Part shown: in pieces, positions 1-13,100 of the stretch | Position numbering within the stretch: the first letter of the stretch is position 1 | Layout of the letters: each line of letters begins with the position of its first letter | From: Datura wrightii | Taxonomy: Eukaryota; Streptophyta; Magnoliopsida; Solanales; Solanaceae | NCBI GenBank assembly: GCA_035772735.1 | Contig: JASDFA010000010.1 | Location: forward strand, 155,684,501 to 155,748,500 | Direction: 5' to 3' | DNA length: 64,000 bases | Program-made: the position numbers and the translations under genes | Notes under the pieces: generated by a model | Seen by the model: only the letters and a program-made list of their open reading frames with translations | The model's database searches: none | What the model was told of the DNA's origin: nothing

Positions 1-238
1 TAGACAAAACTGTGGAAAATGAATTCTTTGAGAAATATGTTTTTGTGGAATGGTATTGCAGGCAAGAAAATCATTCATCTGGTTATGTGGTAGGTGGTAC
101 CGAGGGATAAGAAGCGGGGCGGAATGGGTGTAAGAATCTGAAAGTACATAGTTGAAGTCTGCTTTTCAAATGGCTTTGGAGGTATAACATGTGAGGCAGT
201 TAAGTCTCGAAGGAGTTGATAAATACTATCCATGGTAA
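1..238 (+). mobile_element. L1-type LINE remnant (end of RT / zf-RVT part) in intron 1 of CID4-A
   Basis: The stretch is closely similar to 38495-38720 in the 5' intron of CID4-C. Read in shifting frames it gives LINE ORF2 peptide pieces such as FKWLWRYNM and KELIN, typical of the segment between the reverse transcriptase and the zf-RVT domain of plant L1 elements. It has stops and frameshifts and is dead. The homology breaks at about 238, where the sequence jumps to ordinary intron sequence (matching 39144 onward), so the 3' part of the LINE was deleted here. The window opens inside this element. Confidence 0.7.
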
Positions 239-1128
239 CTTTAATCTTGATCCTTCAAACAAAGCGAAAAAGGATAATGCAGTTGGTATTTCTTTAGGAT
301 ATTATATTTCTTGGTTCTGTTAGTATCATAAGGATGTTTTGGGTCATTGTTTTAAGTAGGTAAAGTTGTGCTAGTTAGTATTTAACAGTTAATTCCTTGC
401 TTGTTAGTATTGAACAGTTAATTCCTTCAAGATATGTACACCATTTGTATGGTTTCCGAGTCTATTTATTTTTGGGTGTTTAGTTCACTTCTATGCCTCA
501 ATTGGATGAGATAGAAATGACTCTTTCAAGATGGTGAAATATTTTAAATTCATTGCGTAGAATAAAAATGAAACAGCATTCACGTATAGGTTATAGAAGT
601 GGCAAGTATTCTTAGAAGTGATTAGAACAATGGATTTACTTTGATTCTCGTCAAATACATCTTATGATGAACCTAATCAATGTGGTTTAAGTACTCCAAG
701 TAGCATAATCTGTAGAATCACACATGATTAACCTATACTTTTTTATCCATTTCTGACTCAGAATAGTGGTCTTTTTCATTTTTTTTAAAAATCTTATCCT
801 AAATATTTCTTGTCACCTTAAGGCTTATTGCCTATTTTATTGGTTCTCTCTAAGCGGAATATGTTAGTCTGGTTGAAGTCCTCCATCTGCTAAGTTACTT
901 GAATTAATTTCCCTGGAACTCTCTATTTGTCATAAGGGAAATTTATGTCCTACATCTATTAACATTTAATTCTCACCTTCCATTGGTTTGGCATATGTTC
1001 TACATCTATTAACATTTTATGTCCTACATCTATTAACATTTAATTGCTTGAAGACTCCAAACAATTGTTTGGCATATGTTCGACTATTTTATTTTTAAGG
1101 TTAGCGTTCTTCGTTTCACTTGGCACAG
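239..1128 (+). other. Remnant of CID4-A intron 1/upstream region; coding exons 1-2 deleted
   Basis: This matches the intron just upstream of the start codon in CID4-B (28850-29580) and CID4-C (39140-39845). At about 975 the match stops, and it resumes at about 1045 with sequence that in the other copies lies in intron 2, just before coding exon 3. Coding exons 1 and 2 and the 5' UTR exon are therefore missing. The join holds filler DNA made of extra copies of flanking motifs (see findings). Confidence 0.8.
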
Positions 1129-4100
1129 GTATTATTCTGAAAATGGCCTACTTGATAAAAGATAGTTCTGAGGGGATGAAGAATACTTCTGAAACTTTTA
1201 GCAAGCCTCCATCAAAGACTTTGACAATACCGGGTAAAGAGTTTGTACAAGTTCGAGCAAAGGTTTGTGTGCAACTGCTATAATTCTTTCTAGCAATTAC
1301 TTTATTCACCGTTTGATTTCAATAATGACAATAATTTAAATGATCAACCAAACAAATTAGATCACAGTGTATGATGGTGATGGTCTTTCATTGAAGACCT
1401 TTATATATTGTATCTAATTAATTTTTGACTCAGATTGTTGTGACTTTCAATTAATTTTAGTTATAAACATGATGCTCTGTTGCTTTGGAGTAGGGTGTGC
1501 CTACAACTTTAGACGGATTCAGAGCAGAATTCATGCAGGAACAGCAGCAGGAACTTTTGACAGATTCTTGTATTTCACAATCTCGGCATATTGAGGTAGA
1601 ATTCATGCAGGAACAGCAGCAGGAACTTTTGACAGATTCTTGTATTTCACAATCTCGGCATATTGAGGTAGAGCGGCAGTTGGAACGCTGGGTACCTGAT
1701 GATGATGCTACTGAATGTCCTGAACTAGACAATATATTTGATGGCCAGTGGAATAGGTTGCTAGCTCACATCATTTCCTTTGATTGTTAGATGATGTTTT
1801 AGCTTTCTGTAGCCTATATTGCGGGATCCTTCAAAATCCCTGCCGTGCCATATCGATTTCGGTAATGGGTGATTGATCTGCTCTAGATTTGATCAACCTA
1901 ATTTGGATGCTTTGACTACAACTTTGGCCAAGAAGTATAGGTTGATTAGATATTTGGTTTTGTTTCCGGTTTATGTCATATAAATATATTAACTAAAGTA
2001 CTAATTGCATGCTATACTAGTCATCTATCCATTTTTTCTTTATAGGTGCTTCAACCTCTACAATGTGTGTGTTTGTCAGGGGCTGGGATCAATTTGAAGC
2101 CAATGAAAGACTGTTTGGTGTAAAGAGCACATTTGATGAGGACCTTTATACGACAAGGCCTGAGAGAGGTTCTCACATGAGTGAGTTGGAAAAAGAAGCT
2201 CTAACAATAGCTAGAGAAATTGAGGGCGAGGATACACGTGATCTTCATCTAGCAGAGGTGGGGTAATTGCTTTCTTTATACAGAGCCCTTGATTCCTTAG
2301 TAATTCTTGTCTGCTTCTTTCGTTCTAATTTTAGTTTTGTTGTTTGGAATTTATTTTTCATAGGAGAGAGGAATTCAACTTTATGAGAACCTAGAAGTTG
2401 ATGAAGAAACCAAATTTTCCGCAGTTGTCAGGGCGGTTGATGATAGCGGCTATGATGACTGTGAGGACATCTTATTCGATTCACGTAATGATGACACATT
2501 TCAAGGTATATCTGGTGCTACGGGCAAGTCATCTACTGACATGAACAGAAGGAAAATGAATGATGTTGCACAAGTGTCATCGAGATCTTCCTCCATGGTA
2601 TAAGTTTGTTCACCTACATTGATTATTCTGTCTAAGAATTGTTTTTTTTTGCGGTACTGGGCCTTTTTCCTTCGGTAAGTGATTGTGGGTTCTGTTTCAC
2701 AGTTTGTGTAATTTGTAATTTCTTATATGAAATCCAGGGCATTAACTTAAGATATGGATGAGAGAGGAAGTCTACTGTCATATTAGTCAAATATCTCAAG
2801 CTTGTTAGAAAATATTTTAATTTGTTATTGTGTACTAGTACTGATGAATATGAGAGTTATCCATGTCTTAGAGCAAACACTCAGAGTAAATCATGTGGTT
2901 TAAGAGCCTGTAAATAATACTTTAGCTTCTGTGTACTTGACTATAGTAAATCATAAGCTAATTATATGACGTGTTTTCGTATTTCTATGCATAACTTGTC
3001 TGTAGGATGAAGTGCAATTTTCCCAGTTAAGTGCTAGCAGGGATGTCTGTCAGACTTATTATGATGATCATTCGAAACAGTTGTCAGCTGATGTTGTCCC
3101 TAAAGGTTCCTCTATCTTAAACAGGTTTGCTATAATCATTCCTTTCTACCACCGTAATACTTTTTATGCCCTTGGGCTGTAAAATCTATTTTCTGGTACC
3201 ACGACTAGTAGTTTTTAAAAGAGAACGTTAGCATTGTTAGTAATCTCGTTTATTGTCTCTCTAACTGAAATTATCTTTTTAGGGGACTCGAAGGCCTGTT
3301 TAGTGAGCATACTGGTGCAAGTTGCAATAAGGAGGATACGAAAAATCAAATGGTTGGCTACTCTCTGACTTCCATAACGCTTATTCTTTTCATTTTAACT
3401 TATTATTGATGTTGTGTACATTTTCTTGGAAAACCTTCTTACAGTTTGCATTCCTTGTTTCATGTAGATAGCTGAAGAGGCTCAAATGTCAGTATTGGAA
3501 GGTGAGTATGTCTTGTGAGCCAGAGTAGTCAAATATTTCATGTGAACTCCTGCAGATAGAAGTTTTTAATTATTTCCCTTGCATTGAAAATTGTGGACGC
3601 TTGGCCAACAATATTTGCATTGGTCGTTTATTCGGCTAATTCATCTCTGTAAACCATCTACACCTCAGTCCCAAACCATTGATGTCGGCTATCTCTGTGA
3701 ATGAGCAGAAAAAAATAAAATTTGTAATATATAGAGCTTTTGCCTTGTTTCATTTATTATTTGCAGTATCAGTACTATAGCAAAACAAAAATTATCACAA
3801 GTAACAATCTTTTTTTTTTTTTTGGCGGTTTCCTGAAACTGAATGTATCAAGTCATCTTTGTGTACTTTCAAATCATGGCTAGACTGTTTTCTCCAGTAG
3901 CCTCTTTAACACTCTTGAGCTAGAAATTTCTTAATAATTTAATGTGTCAGCAGGTGATGGCACAATTAGTTCCTAGTCAGTTGACCTCTCTGAACTTTGG
4001 AGATATTAGCATGTAATTTTAGGTTAAGGTACTAAGAGGAGCAAGTATAGCCCTAACTAAAATTTTGAGAGAATTTAGTTGAGATGGTTTTTCAAGTTAC

Positions 4101-7100
4101 TAAGATAGACTCAGTCATAAAAGCAAGCAGATACATTGTTACAAATAAAGGAAACAGGACTTTTAGCTTTTAAAAGAAATGGAATAGAAAATTATACTAT
4201 AACATTCTCAAAATGCTAATCTAAGCCAAGAAGAAACTGGAGGTTATCCTTTTGTATCAGGGAAAAAATGGAGTTTATTTTTTGCAACAGTGTTGAGTTA
4301 CCTCTAAACATGATACCTTAAGATATTTTTCATTAAAAAAAAACATGATAGATACATTTATTTAAACATAGTAGGGAGTAATCACTTGTAAGTAAAGTAA
4401 AAGAGAACATTTTAACTTGTTAAAAAGGAAAACAAGAAATATCTAATATTTAAAATTTCTTGAAATGGTTCTTGTGAAGCTATGGTAAGTGAAAGTGTTA
4501 AAAGTGGATGGGGTAGACCTAACATCACATGGAATGGAAGTTATTTCAAAAGACTTACAAATGTTTGGTTATAAATGCAGACTTAGTTTAAAGATAGGGT
4601 ACAGTGGAGGAAAAAGGTCTATATAGGTGATAGCTACTAGTTGAAGATAGGTTTTAGACTTGTTGGAGAACTTTAATATTTGTTTAGTAACAACGACAAC
4701 AAGAACAAACCTACTATAATCCCACTGGTGTATTCTGGGAGGGGAGAGTAGTATGTACCCAGACCTTACCCCTACCTTGTGATGGTAGAGAGGTTTTTTT
4801 TGATAGTCATCAGCTCAAGGAGAGATGAAAAAGGTGCAATAATAACAAAGATTAACAATATCAAGACAATAAGATATAAACAAAGCGAAAGAAACAAACA
4901 GGTAGTACAAGAGATCTAAGGATAAGCAAACATAAAAATAATACTAGTTCTCCTGGTACGGAAAAGAAATATGCTCGGTCACCTACTAATCCTCTATCCT
5001 CATTCTCGACCTCTACACTCTTCTATCAAGGGTCATGTTCTTGGTTTGCTGAAGTTCGCAACTTGAAGAAATGGGATTCATACAGCCGACCTTAACTTGT
5101 TTAGGGGACGGAGGTGTAGTAGTGGGTAATGTATGCACGGAAAACAAGTTGTTCGGTGTATGGAATTGCAAGTTTTGCTGCAGAAATGGTGAATACTTGT
5201 GAAACATGATTTATACCTTGCTCTTGTGAAACTATAGACTTTTGGGCGCACCTGACAAATTTTGGCTGCCACATTGAATGCAAAACGGATTTTACTGTAT
5301 AACTTCAAAAGTTGGGGGGATGGGGAGGTGGAGGTGAAGAGAGGATAAAGTAGCATTCTTATGGGGTTTCAACTTCTTTTACTTACTCAATCTACAATAT
5401 ATCTAGTTAGTTATCTCAAGTTTTGACTTTCTGTGTCCTCTTCTTGGTATTGCTTCACTGAACTTGATTTATGCTCCCTCCTGAGTCCTGACAGCTGACC
5501 AAGAATAATTAGGTTATCTGAGTAATGTGCTTTGCAATGGAAAACTTTAAATGTAATGGTAGCAGCCATTAGCTTTTTCTAGTTTTGTATTGAGCTAAGC
5601 ACTCTTCATGGGCAGATCTAATTAAGGACCACCCACCCCATATATTGCCGCTGCAAGAAGCTTTTGCAATTATTTTTAAGAACGAACTATATCTGCATCA
5701 AGACTGTGGACAATGTGCCTTGATGCTTTTACTTAGAACAAGATAGATGTGTCTTTGTTAGTCCGTTTGTAATGAAGCTAGGTACTTGGTAGCTGTTTCA
5801 AAGAAATTATATTCCATTGAGATGAAGTGCTAGTGCATCAAGTACACTCAAGATACAATCTTCTCAAAAAAGAAAACAACAATTATACCACAATCCCAAG
5901 CAAGTTGGGTTCGGCTATATGAATCCTCACTAACCACGTTAATCCAGTTAAACTCATTTCTTGCCAATGTTAAGCAAATACAAATAATAGTATTAGAAGT
6001 TCTGTATATTTTTTAAACAGATGAATCTCCAAAAGGCTAAACCATTCCTAAGGAGGCATATAGGCCTACGGTTAAAATAATAATGTCTAAAACGAATTCT
6101 CAACTGATACGTATGGCTTATACAAATCTTTTAATTACCTGGTGGACCACCGTATCTGTTGCTAAGTCTATGTGAATCCCCATCAATTGTAGGTCCTTTG
6201 AGATAACCTCGTTCCATGTGATTTTAGGTCTACTTTATCCTCATTTAACCCCTTCACCCACTATGATTTCACACCGATAAACCGGTGCATTGGAGGTCGA
6301 CGCAGGAGATTACTAAACCATCTAAAGCGACCTCTCATTTTATATTCGATGTATGTTACTTGAACCTTCTCGCAAATATAATCATTTCTAATCTTGTACA
6401 AATGCACATCCATCTTAGCATCCGCATCTCCGCGGCATTCATATTGTGGATATATTGAATTTTAGCAGCACAACATTCTCTCCAATTTGGGATTACTTTA
6501 TCAAAAAGAAAAGGATCCAATTTGAGATTAACTTTGGCAACATTTGCTTATATTGGTGTTATTGCAATTAAATGATATTGCTCCCCCCTCTCTCACCCCC
6601 CTACATTCAACTCTCATCCTGAAAATTGAGATTGAATTTGTGACCAAGGAACGAGATCTCTCATGCTTGTGCAATAACAGTTACTAGTTGATGATGTCAG
6701 TAATTGCTATCTGCTGGTCTGTGATACACTTGTGCTTTTGACAGTGCAAATTCAATTCTGTCAAAATGTCTTTCTTCCAACTTCCATTTCTTTTGACCTT
6801 AGGTTTTTATGCTTGCAGATTCGAATTCTTCTTCAAGAATGATATTGGAGGCCTCTGATGGGGATAGATTGTCTTCAGACATTTCTGCATTGTGTGTTCA
6901 TCCAGCGGACCAGGATAAGATCGCAAGTTCTTCTAGAGAGAAATTGGAGGGTGCGGTATCTTCCAATATTCAAGGGACTTCACAATCTGCTAATTCTCTT
7001 TTGCGACCTAGCAGTTCTGCTCTATTTGCTTCTGATGGAACAGGCGCTGCATCAACGTCAGCTGACAATTCATTATTACGAACCTCTTCTGTAAGTTCAT

Positions 7101-10100
7101 TTTCGTCAGGAAAATCCACATTGAGTCCACAAGCTAAGGTGAGAACTATTTCCTAGTCTTTCTTTTTTGAACAAAATGACAAGAACTATCATCTTGTAAT
7201 AATTTCCATTGTTTTAATTGGAGTTGTGCTTTTTCTTTTTTGCCCCTCCCTTTGGCTAATCATCTACATGCTTATCTATTCTGCTTCTGTTGAGTATTTT
7301 TTCAGGAATTTAAACTAAATCCTAATGCAAAGAGTTTCATCCCATCTCAATCATCTTCGAGGCCTGCTTCTCCGGCGTCTGTTAATTCTTTCTACTATCC
7401 AGCTGGTGTGTCTACTGTCCCGAACATGCATGGCATGCCTGTTGGGGTAAGTGATGCCTGTGTATTTTATAATCAGTATATGCGTTGTTTTGAGATAAAA
7501 AAAGATCTGTATGAATCTTATCTGGTCCGTCTTTGGAAGGCAAAGCATGTCCGACTCTGTAGCTGTACTGTACTGTGTTACCTAAGTTATATTTAGATAT
7601 GTACTTGTGTAGTGTCTATCAGCTTGATTTTTTAGTCAATTATACTGGTGGAAATATTTATTGCTAACCCATTTTTGGGTGGTACTGTGTAAAATCTGCT
7701 AGTGGGTTTTGCTAAGAATGGTAATTACATCAGTGGTGGACATAAGGATTCTGTCATTTGTAATCTTCTGCTGTTGATTGTTTACCCTTTGTTCTCATTT
7801 CATGGTGGAACTGAAACTTTATGTGCTGTTCCTAGTCAATTGTGGTAAAATATGGTACTTATCTTATTGGGTATAATTAATGCTGTATTGAGAAATTTTG
7901 TGCTTTTGATCTTCCTATAGTTTCAAAGAAACCAAAAGAGCTGGGAAATTGTTATGTACATGTCCTTGATTCTTTTCCGTTTGCCTCCAAATACTCCTTA
8001 TGCACCTGTGGTCATAAGTGATGCAATGCTGTAGATGTTTAATCTTATTTCTTTTGTGCTCCCACTTGAACCACAATTTGTGGAGTAAATTGATAAGCTG
8101 AAATTGCTTGCAACTGTGATACTGTTTTCATATTGTTAGAAGATAGCTGGTGAAGTTCACAAACCTTTTGAACCTATTATCGCATCTTTGTGAAATGTTT
8201 TTCTGTTGTACTTGTCGGTGTTTCAATAAAGACACCCCCCCCCCCCCCTTTTTTTTTTTCACATATTAATGCATTATTGAAGGTTACTAATCATGTACTT
8301 GATGCAGATTGGTCCATCATTTTCTGCACATCAGCCTGTTCTATTTCATCCACAGGCTAGACCTGTACCACAGCCATTTTTTCATCCAAATCGGCCACAG
8401 GTTTGTCATTTGGGTCATCAGCATATATATTGTATGAATCTTATCTGGTCTGTCTTTGGAAGGCAAAGCATGGTAGATTCTGTAGCTGTACCGTAGTTCC
8501 TAAGTTATCTTTAGATATGTACGTGTTTAGTGTCTATCAGGTTGCTTTTTGAGTCAACTATACTGGTGGAAATATTTATTGCCAACCCATTTTTGGGTGG
8601 TACTGTGTAATATCTGCAAGTGGGTTTTCCTAAGAATGGTAATTACATCAGTGGTATGCATAAGGATTCTGTGATTTGTACTCTTCTGCTGTTGATTGTT
8701 TACCCTTTCTTCTCATTTCATGGTGGAACTGAAACTCTATGTGCTGTTCCAGTCAATTGTGGTAAAATATCTTACTTATCTTATTGGGTATAATTAATGC
8801 TGTGTTGAGAAATTGTGCTTTTGATCTTCCTATAGTTTTTTTTTGGTAAATAATTTTTTGTCTATACCAAGTAAACTTCGCAAAACAGAATAGAAGCTGA
8901 CCTTCTACTATCTTTCACTACTGGCTAAGATCCTTCACTGTTTATACAGGAGAGTAAACATCAAGAATATCTGCTACTAGTTACTACCTACAGCATAGGA
9001 AAACAAAATAGCAAAACTTTACATATGGCAACTTTAAGGAAATCTATCCAAGCTAGCTAAGGGAGCAGTCCATTTCTGTTGTGCACAGCTTCTGATATGC
9101 ATATGGATAGCAATCTCCCTGCATATCTTGTCCCAGTTAGCCTGCCTCTGCTGAAATCTGCAAATGTTTCTTTCTCTCCATATAAGAGAAGTCATCATAG
9201 CAAACACACAGCTAACAATTGCACCTTGCCTGTTCTTTTTGCCCATTGATTGACCCATTGGAGTTCATTATGCCAGCTGCCAATAGCCTTAGGAATGCCA
9301 AGCCATTGCTGTAGTCTTGCCCAGAGTTGTTCGGTGTAACAGCAGTCGAAAAAGAGGTGATCAAGTGTTTCTGTGGCTGAATCACTGATATACACTGCAT
9401 AGGCACCTGAATGCCAATCTTGTGAAATCTGTCAACTGTTGCCAATCTTCTCCAAGCATCTAACCAGAGTATAAATCTATGTTGTGGATGGATATGTTGT
9501 TGAAGTACAATACTCTTCCATTCAACTTTCTGATAGGTAGGAAGCAGTAGGTGGTACACTCTTCTGATGGAAAACTTGCCATTACAGACCACTGAGTTCA
9601 ATTTGTCCTCAAAGCCTCCTGGAATGGTGTGTAGCTGTGTTATATACCTTCTAAATTTGACTATTTTCCTCAGTGCCCATGTTGCAGCTACTGGTACTGC
9701 ACAGGTTTCTATTGAGGCATCCTTTATGTAGTATTCCTGAAGCCATTTGATCCATAGACAGTCCTCCTTTGCTGTCACTGCCCAAAGCAGTTTTAAGAGA
9801 GCAGCCTGAATCCGAAGTTGAATATTCATAATGTTCTGCCCACCAGCTGACGTAGGCCTACAGATTTGCTGCCAAGAGACAAAGTGATTTTCTTGAGGCT
9901 TCAGCCTGGCCTGTCCACAGAAAGGATCTACAGATTGCATCTATCATCTTAAGAATTCTTTTAGGTAGTAGAAAAATCTGAGCCCAGAATGTTTGAAGTC
10001 CAAAAATCATTGACTTGATCAGTTGTAGTCTGCCAGCATCGGAAAGCAGCTTAGCAGAACAGCATCTAATCTTAGCAGTTATTTTCTCCACAAGGGGGGT

Positions 10101-13100
10101 GCAGTGTGCTACTGTGAGTTTTTTAGAGGATAGGGGAACTCCTAAATATCTGAAAGGAAGTTCCCCTTCTAAGAATCCTAGGTCTGCCAATATCTCCTGT
10201 CTGACTGCAGATGACACACCAGCCATATATAAGGAACTTTTATCAGTGCTTGCTTGCAAACCAGAGACCTTAGAAAACTGCTGAAAAGCATTGTTTAGCA
10301 GTTGAATAGGTCTCTTTTCAGCCTTACAGAACATCAGCAAAGCAGATATGAGCTACTTTCAGCTTCTTGCATTTAGGATGAAGTTTGAATCCATTATGTT
10401 GCTTAATGACCTCGAATTCTCTATGCAAATACTCCATTGCAATAACAAATAAGTATGGAAACATAGGATCTCCCTGTCTTAAGCCTCTTTTCCCTTGGAA
10501 AGGTTTTGTTAATCCCCTATTTAATACCAAAGAATAGCTGACTGTGGACACACACTCCATAATCCAGTTGATGAACTTTGAGGGGAAGCCTAATGCAGCA
10601 AGCATATTCTTCAAAAAATTCCATTCCACACTGTCATAGGCCTTTCTCAAGTCGACTTTCATGACACATCTGGGTGGTAAACCTTTCCTTGTATACTACT
10701 TCATCAGTTCATGGCTGAAAAGAATGTTATCCATGATGCTTCTTCCTTCAATGAAAGCTGTCTGAGGTGGCTGCACAATATGACTGATGACACCTTTCAG
10801 TCTATTTGCCAAGGCCTTAGTAATGATCTTGTAAAGGGTAGTGCAACATGCTATGGGCCTTTAATCCTTAACATAAGAAGAGTTTGGTATTTTAGGAACC
10901 AGAGTCGGAGCAGAGCAACTAATAGCTGTGAGCATTTTGCCTGAGCTAAAAAACTCCTTTACAGCATTGAGTATATCCCCTTTCACTGTGTTTCAGTTAT
11001 GAGTAAAAAACTCAATAGGCCATCCACCCCAGGGGATTTATTAAGAGGCATACCTCTAATAGCTTCCACAATCTCTTGGTCAGTAATAGGAGATATCAAA
11101 GTACACTTCTGACTATGTGTTAAGCAAGGACCTCTTCTGATGACTTCCAGGTTCGGGTGCTCCAATTCATTTGAAGCTTTTCCCAGAAGGTTTGAGAAGG
11201 AGTAAAACCTAGCTTCTATCATTTCAGAATCTTGTAACTTGACACCATTCGAGTTATATATTGAAACAATAGTGTTCCTACAAGTTCTCATCTTCACTTG
11301 AGCATGAAAATACTTAGTGTTGGCATCTCCACTGCTGATCCAAGAGACGCTTGACTTTTGCCTCAGCACCCGCTCTTCTATTGCACTCAATGTTTAAATT
11401 CTATCAACATAAGTTTCTCTTGTTCTATTAAGGCTGCGTCTAATGGTTGTAGAGCCAGCTTTGTCTGAATTCTGTCAAGCTCTACTTGAGCCTGTTGCAG
11501 CCTCTGCTTATAAGAGGCCATATAGGTGTTCAACTCTTTCAATCCCTCCTTTACAGCTTTCAGTTTCATCCACAGCTGGTACATCTTAGTATCATCTATT
11601 CTATTCCCCCACACAGCCTCCAGTATTCTGCCAAAATCAGGATGATGAAGAACAGTGGTGAATGGCTTAGGCTTTGGCCTTGAGATGCCTCTCTGTACTA
11701 CTACTTGCACTAATAGTGGAGAGTGATCAGAGACCCCTGGTGTGAGAAAATCTGCTTCTACATATCCATATTTGCTCATTCATTCTCTATTACCAAATGC
11801 GCAATCAATTCTAGAATAGACTCTGCTGCCCACTTCCTGTTTTATTACAGAATGTAAAACAGCAACCTTTGATATTAAGACTAGCAAGCTGCAAATGATC
11901 TATACAAGCTTGGAAAGCCTGATTCTCTTGTGGCTGGACAGCTAAACCAATTCTGTCAGCAGAGTAAGCACATTATTGAAGTCTCCACATAGTAACCAAG
12001 CTCCTTGTATTTGACTTCCCATCTGAATAAGCTCCTGCCACAGTACCTCTCTACTCTGTAGTTCATTTTTAGCATAACTAAAGTAACATCAGCTAGAAAC
12101 TGACCCCCCTGGTCCTGTATTTGGCAATTTAAATACTGCTCATGCTTATGTATAATCTGCATTTGAACATTTGAATTCCACAACAGCCATAGTCTTCCAT
12201 TATATGCCATAGGGTAGTTACAACTATAAGACCAACGATGGCCTATTTTCTGTAAAATTCCCTTTGCCTTGTGTTCCTTCACCCTGGTTTCAATAAGTCC
12301 CATTACATCCACTTTGTGTCTTTGCAGAAACAACTTTAATTCTTTCTGCTTCAAGGGCTGATTCAGCCCTCTAATGTTCCATGAGGCTATAATCATGTTG
12401 GGTGTGCACCCTCTCCTTTATCCTCCAGCTGGCTTGTATCTACCTCTTGGAGAATAGCAAAAGCATTTCCAGTGTGAACCCCTGGTGCTGGTAGGGATTG
12501 CATATGGTTTCCATCAGAGTCAGCAGTGGGCTTAGGTATCTTCTCTGCGTCGGCTGTCTCATTTGCCTGCAGGAGTACTTTCCCTGTGGCTACCCAGCCC
12601 TGTTTATGAAGCTGAGGTCTTTCTTTGGGCCTTCTACGCCTTCTTCTTCTAGCTGCCTGAAACTCCTGCTCCTCAGACACATGTTTTCCACCCTTCCAAC
12701 AAGCAATGACTACCTGCCCAAAATTTCACACACTCTGTACAAATCTTAGGTAAGTTTTCAGTCGTAGGCAATTGGTTGATCAAAACTACCTGTTGGTGTG
12801 TTGATCACAATAGACTCTGGGAGAGGCTGAGATACATCAGCTTCAAATGAGCACCCTAGCATAGGAAATTCTGGTCCTCATAGCTGTGCATTCATCTGTA
12901 TGCAATGGTCTTCCTACTGTGCTAGCAACCTTGCTGTGTGCCTCGCCAGACCAGTAGCCCACCGGTAGTCCAGGGAACGTCGTCCACAATGGAATAGTAG
13001 TAGTGCAATCTGGATTAAACTGAAAATTTATATCCCACGCTTGCAGGACCAGAGGTTTATTCTGGAAGGTGTAAGGCCAGCTTGTAATATTTTCGCAGAA

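Larger units (their letters stand above)
3502..6818 (+). other. CID4-A intron 9 (3.3 kb), with old RTE-type LINE remnants
   Basis: Non-coding. It matches 44382-52065 of CID4-C, which is longer because of a LINE insertion. Inside lie short RTE-LINE pieces annotated separately, a T-rich run near 3811-3824 and otherwise AT-rich unique intron. I see no extra exon. Confidence 0.75.

Noticed and set aside
1457..1732. Cys-rich antisense 91-aa frame with repeats
   Set aside because: Antisense of the duplicated exon 4; the repeat comes from the 72-bp duplication.
8236..8260. Poly-C/poly-T tracts (also 14396-14412, 53362-53371, 51769-51798) as regulatory signals
   Set aside because: Homopolymer runs in introns with differing length between copies; more likely slippage (or assembly noise) than function.
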